Shown here: one piece after another, positions 62,101-64,000 of the stretch
Numbering within the stretch: the stretch's first letter is position 1
How the letters are laid out: the number at the start of each line of letters is the position of its first letter
Source: Tetranychus cinnabarinus
Lineage: Eukaryota > Arthropoda > Arachnida > Trombidiformes > Tetranychidae
Direction of reading: 5' to 3'
Assembly (NCBI GenBank): GCA_022266195.1
Contig: WHVY01000001.1
Coordinates: forward strand, 7,998,001-8,062,000
DNA: 64,000 nucleotides
Made by a program: the position numbers and the translations under genes
The notes under the pieces: generated by a model
What the model saw: the letters and a program-made list of their open reading frames with translations, nothing else
What the model was told of the DNA's origin: nothing
Database searches by the model: none

Positions 62101-64000
62101 CAGTTTTCAGTTCATATTTTTAATTTAGAAAATTGGCTTTTCTAGACTCTTAAGGAATTAAAACTTCAGAAGTCAATTTTCATTAAAATTTCTATAGCAT
62201 CCAGACTTTGAATTTCAGCTTCCAGCCAAGCTAAAACGAATGACGAATTGAAAATTGAAAATAAGAAACTGTACAAAAAACTTTGTAAAGTGCATAACAA
62301 TAAGCTATCGGATTTACCTTTTCTTTCATTTCGTCGTCAAGAGTATTTTGCTTTTCATCAAGTGCAATATCTTATGAAGAGAGGCAAAAATGCTTTTGAA
62401 TTGAGCCTTTGATTTGCTTGGTTCATTGAAAATCGTTGCAGGCAGATCATGTGTTGTTGACTTCGGTAAACTATTTAAGCGAAGTTGGATAATAAACTTA
62501 AAGCAAAGAAAATGTTTCAATTGTTTTTCTTGTTGTGAACGAACAAAGGAGAAAAAAATGGTAAAAAAGAATCGCCAGGGAAAAAAGTCTTTTGTTCATT
62601 CTTATATCACAATGAATACAAATTGAACTGACAAAAATACAAGCTACAAATGTCATGAGGCTAAGTTGGAAGAGCAAAAATTTGATAACAAAGATTTACT
62701 CAACAGGAAACTTACTATTAACCTTGATTGAATGTTGAAGATAATGAAGAATCCAAATATCGCCGCAAGTTGATCAACAATAATTATTCTAATGGCCTCA
62801 TGATCAGGATCATTACAATGTTGCCATCTTTCAGCAGAACTAATTATTTCATCCTTGCTTCATCTTCTCCGCAAAGTCTATTTTAATCTCATCACATTCA
62901 AAGATGCATTCATTTCCTTGTCAGAGGATAACAGGTTGAGTACAAGAACAATTGGTAAATGGAAACGAATGAAGAAGAGAAAAGCTTCCATCAGAAGGAA
63001 AATGTTTAATAACTCGATTGATGGATTGGTATTAATTTGCAGTTCAATGGGCAACTCAATGATGAATACAAAGAATCTTATTATTGTTCCGAAATGAAAT
63101 GAAAATCAAACGTCATCGGCCTGTTGATATTGGAATATGGTTTGTTCGCATTTTTGTAGTCGGTTCACTTTTGCTTTTATATTCATCTTGTGACGAGACA
63201 TGATGAAGAGCAAAAAGTGCAAAATCAATTTAGCCAGTTGAATGGTTCAACAATAATGAATCAGTGAAGCTTCAGTGTGTTTCACCTTGACTGAAGCTAA
63301 ACTGATAAGTTGAAACCTGTACTTTGTATAAACAAGAGCCGATGCTAGTAATGAAAAGCAAAACGAAGAATGGCGAAAAAAAGGAAGAAGAAAATTTTTC
63401 TCTCCCTGAAGATGAAAATTATTCTTCTTATATGAATCAATCTCATTCCATTCCAATGGCTCTGAATAAATTGTGATCAATTTTTCGATTGCTTCATGAA
63501 CTTTCATCCATTTCATTTTCCTTCTTAGAGAGGTTCGACCAGTTGGTAGACTGTCAAATTAATTGTACAATGGAACAATTGAATGAGAACAAAAAGAGAT
63601 AAAGTCAATCACACTTATTGACATGGTAAGAGAAGAAAAATTTAACGCGGAAAAAAAGATGAAGATTCTTAATAAGAGAGTGACAGTTGTAAGACGTTGG
63701 ACTAAATTGCCTGCAGCATTTGTGTTCAATATTATTAACATTTGTTCCTCTTTTGTTGCCAAATTTGATTCCAATTTTCACCTTTTATTCCAGCTTCCTA
63801 TTCTTGTTATTATATTTTTCACTCCCATTCCCAGTCATTCCCAGTCAACTTGCAGCATTCTCTAACATTCCAAGGCATTTTCAACACTTTTGAACTTTTA
63901 TTTTCTTTTTGCAATTTATTACCTTTATTCAGCTCTATTATTATCTCAATGGTTGAAACTTTCTTTTTCTGGACTTTGCTGGTTACTCGAGAATCCAAGC
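50199..64000. other. Long gene-poor AT-rich stretch
   Basis: No gene is firmly supported. It may be upstream intron of the receptor gene. Two weak exon-like segments exist. At 61767-61861 (plus), after CTGTAACTCAG, a phase-0 frame KNDLTSMAVMISETTTTLKS runs to a GTGAAT donor. At 62370-62318 (minus), after CTCTTCATAAG, a 53-base segment ending LDDEMKEK precedes a GTAAAT donor. Both are too short and isolated to call. The rest is poly-A/T, GAA and GAT tracts. Confidence 0.4.
57568..57594 (+). repeat. (ATG)n microsatellite
   Basis: Nine uninterrupted ATG triplets. Confidence 0.85.

Noticed and set aside
1..64000. CRISPR array, bacterial operon, rRNA genes
   Set aside because: No regularly spaced short repeats, no operon-like gene packing and no rRNA-like sequence; all firm genes have spliceosomal introns.

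Overview
The window looks like nuclear DNA of a compact, AT-rich arthropod genome. Protein-coding genes are split by mostly short introns with consensus GT/AG ends and pyrimidine-rich acceptors, there are many GAT/ATC and poly-T tracts, and I see no bacterial operon or ribosome-binding-site structure. Two tandem ABC transporters of the arthropod-expanded subfamily H and a D2-like dopamine receptor fit an arthropod. An acariform mite similar to a spider mite is my best guess, but that is inference from gene content and composition.

Layout. 1-19,000: gene-poor. It holds dispersed repeats, a few weakly supported candidate exons, an inverted decayed piece of an ABCH gene tail with its 3' flank (about 8.5-8.8 kb), and a decayed Tc1-like transposase (about 17.4-17.8 kb). 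19,078-21,893 (minus): a complete five-exon gene for condensin subunit CAP-H (barren). 21,894-22,482: a 0.6-kb divergent intergenic region. 22,483-26,392 (plus): complete six-exon ABCH half transporter 1. 26,393-30,552: its 3' flank, with a broken extra copy of the last ABCH exon and a decayed unrecognised gene. 30,553-34,725 (plus): complete six-exon ABCH half transporter 2. 34,726-39,575: duplicated flank, further decayed coding fragments and a long-armed foldback element. 39,576-45,380 (minus): the 3' three exons (TM3 to C-terminus) of a D2-like dopamine receptor; TM1-TM2 were not found in the window. 45,381-64,000: gene-poor, possibly upstream intron of the receptor gene. It includes a 2.16-kb block of transposon debris (mariner-like N-terminus, small foldback element) bracketed by 176-bp direct repeats.

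The most interesting structure is the evolution of the ABCH pair. The two genes share near-identical blocks that include introns, alternating with blocks that have diverged, which is a gene-conversion pattern. Pieces of the region just 3' of ABCH1 also recur in inverted orientation 18-26 kb away, one of them abutting exactly a 370-bp perfect repeat. The genes here do not form one pathway: CAP-H acts in mitotic chromosome condensation, ABCH proteins in membrane export (cuticular lipids or barrier function in insects), and the receptor in dopamine signalling. No complete previously undescribed system was recognised.
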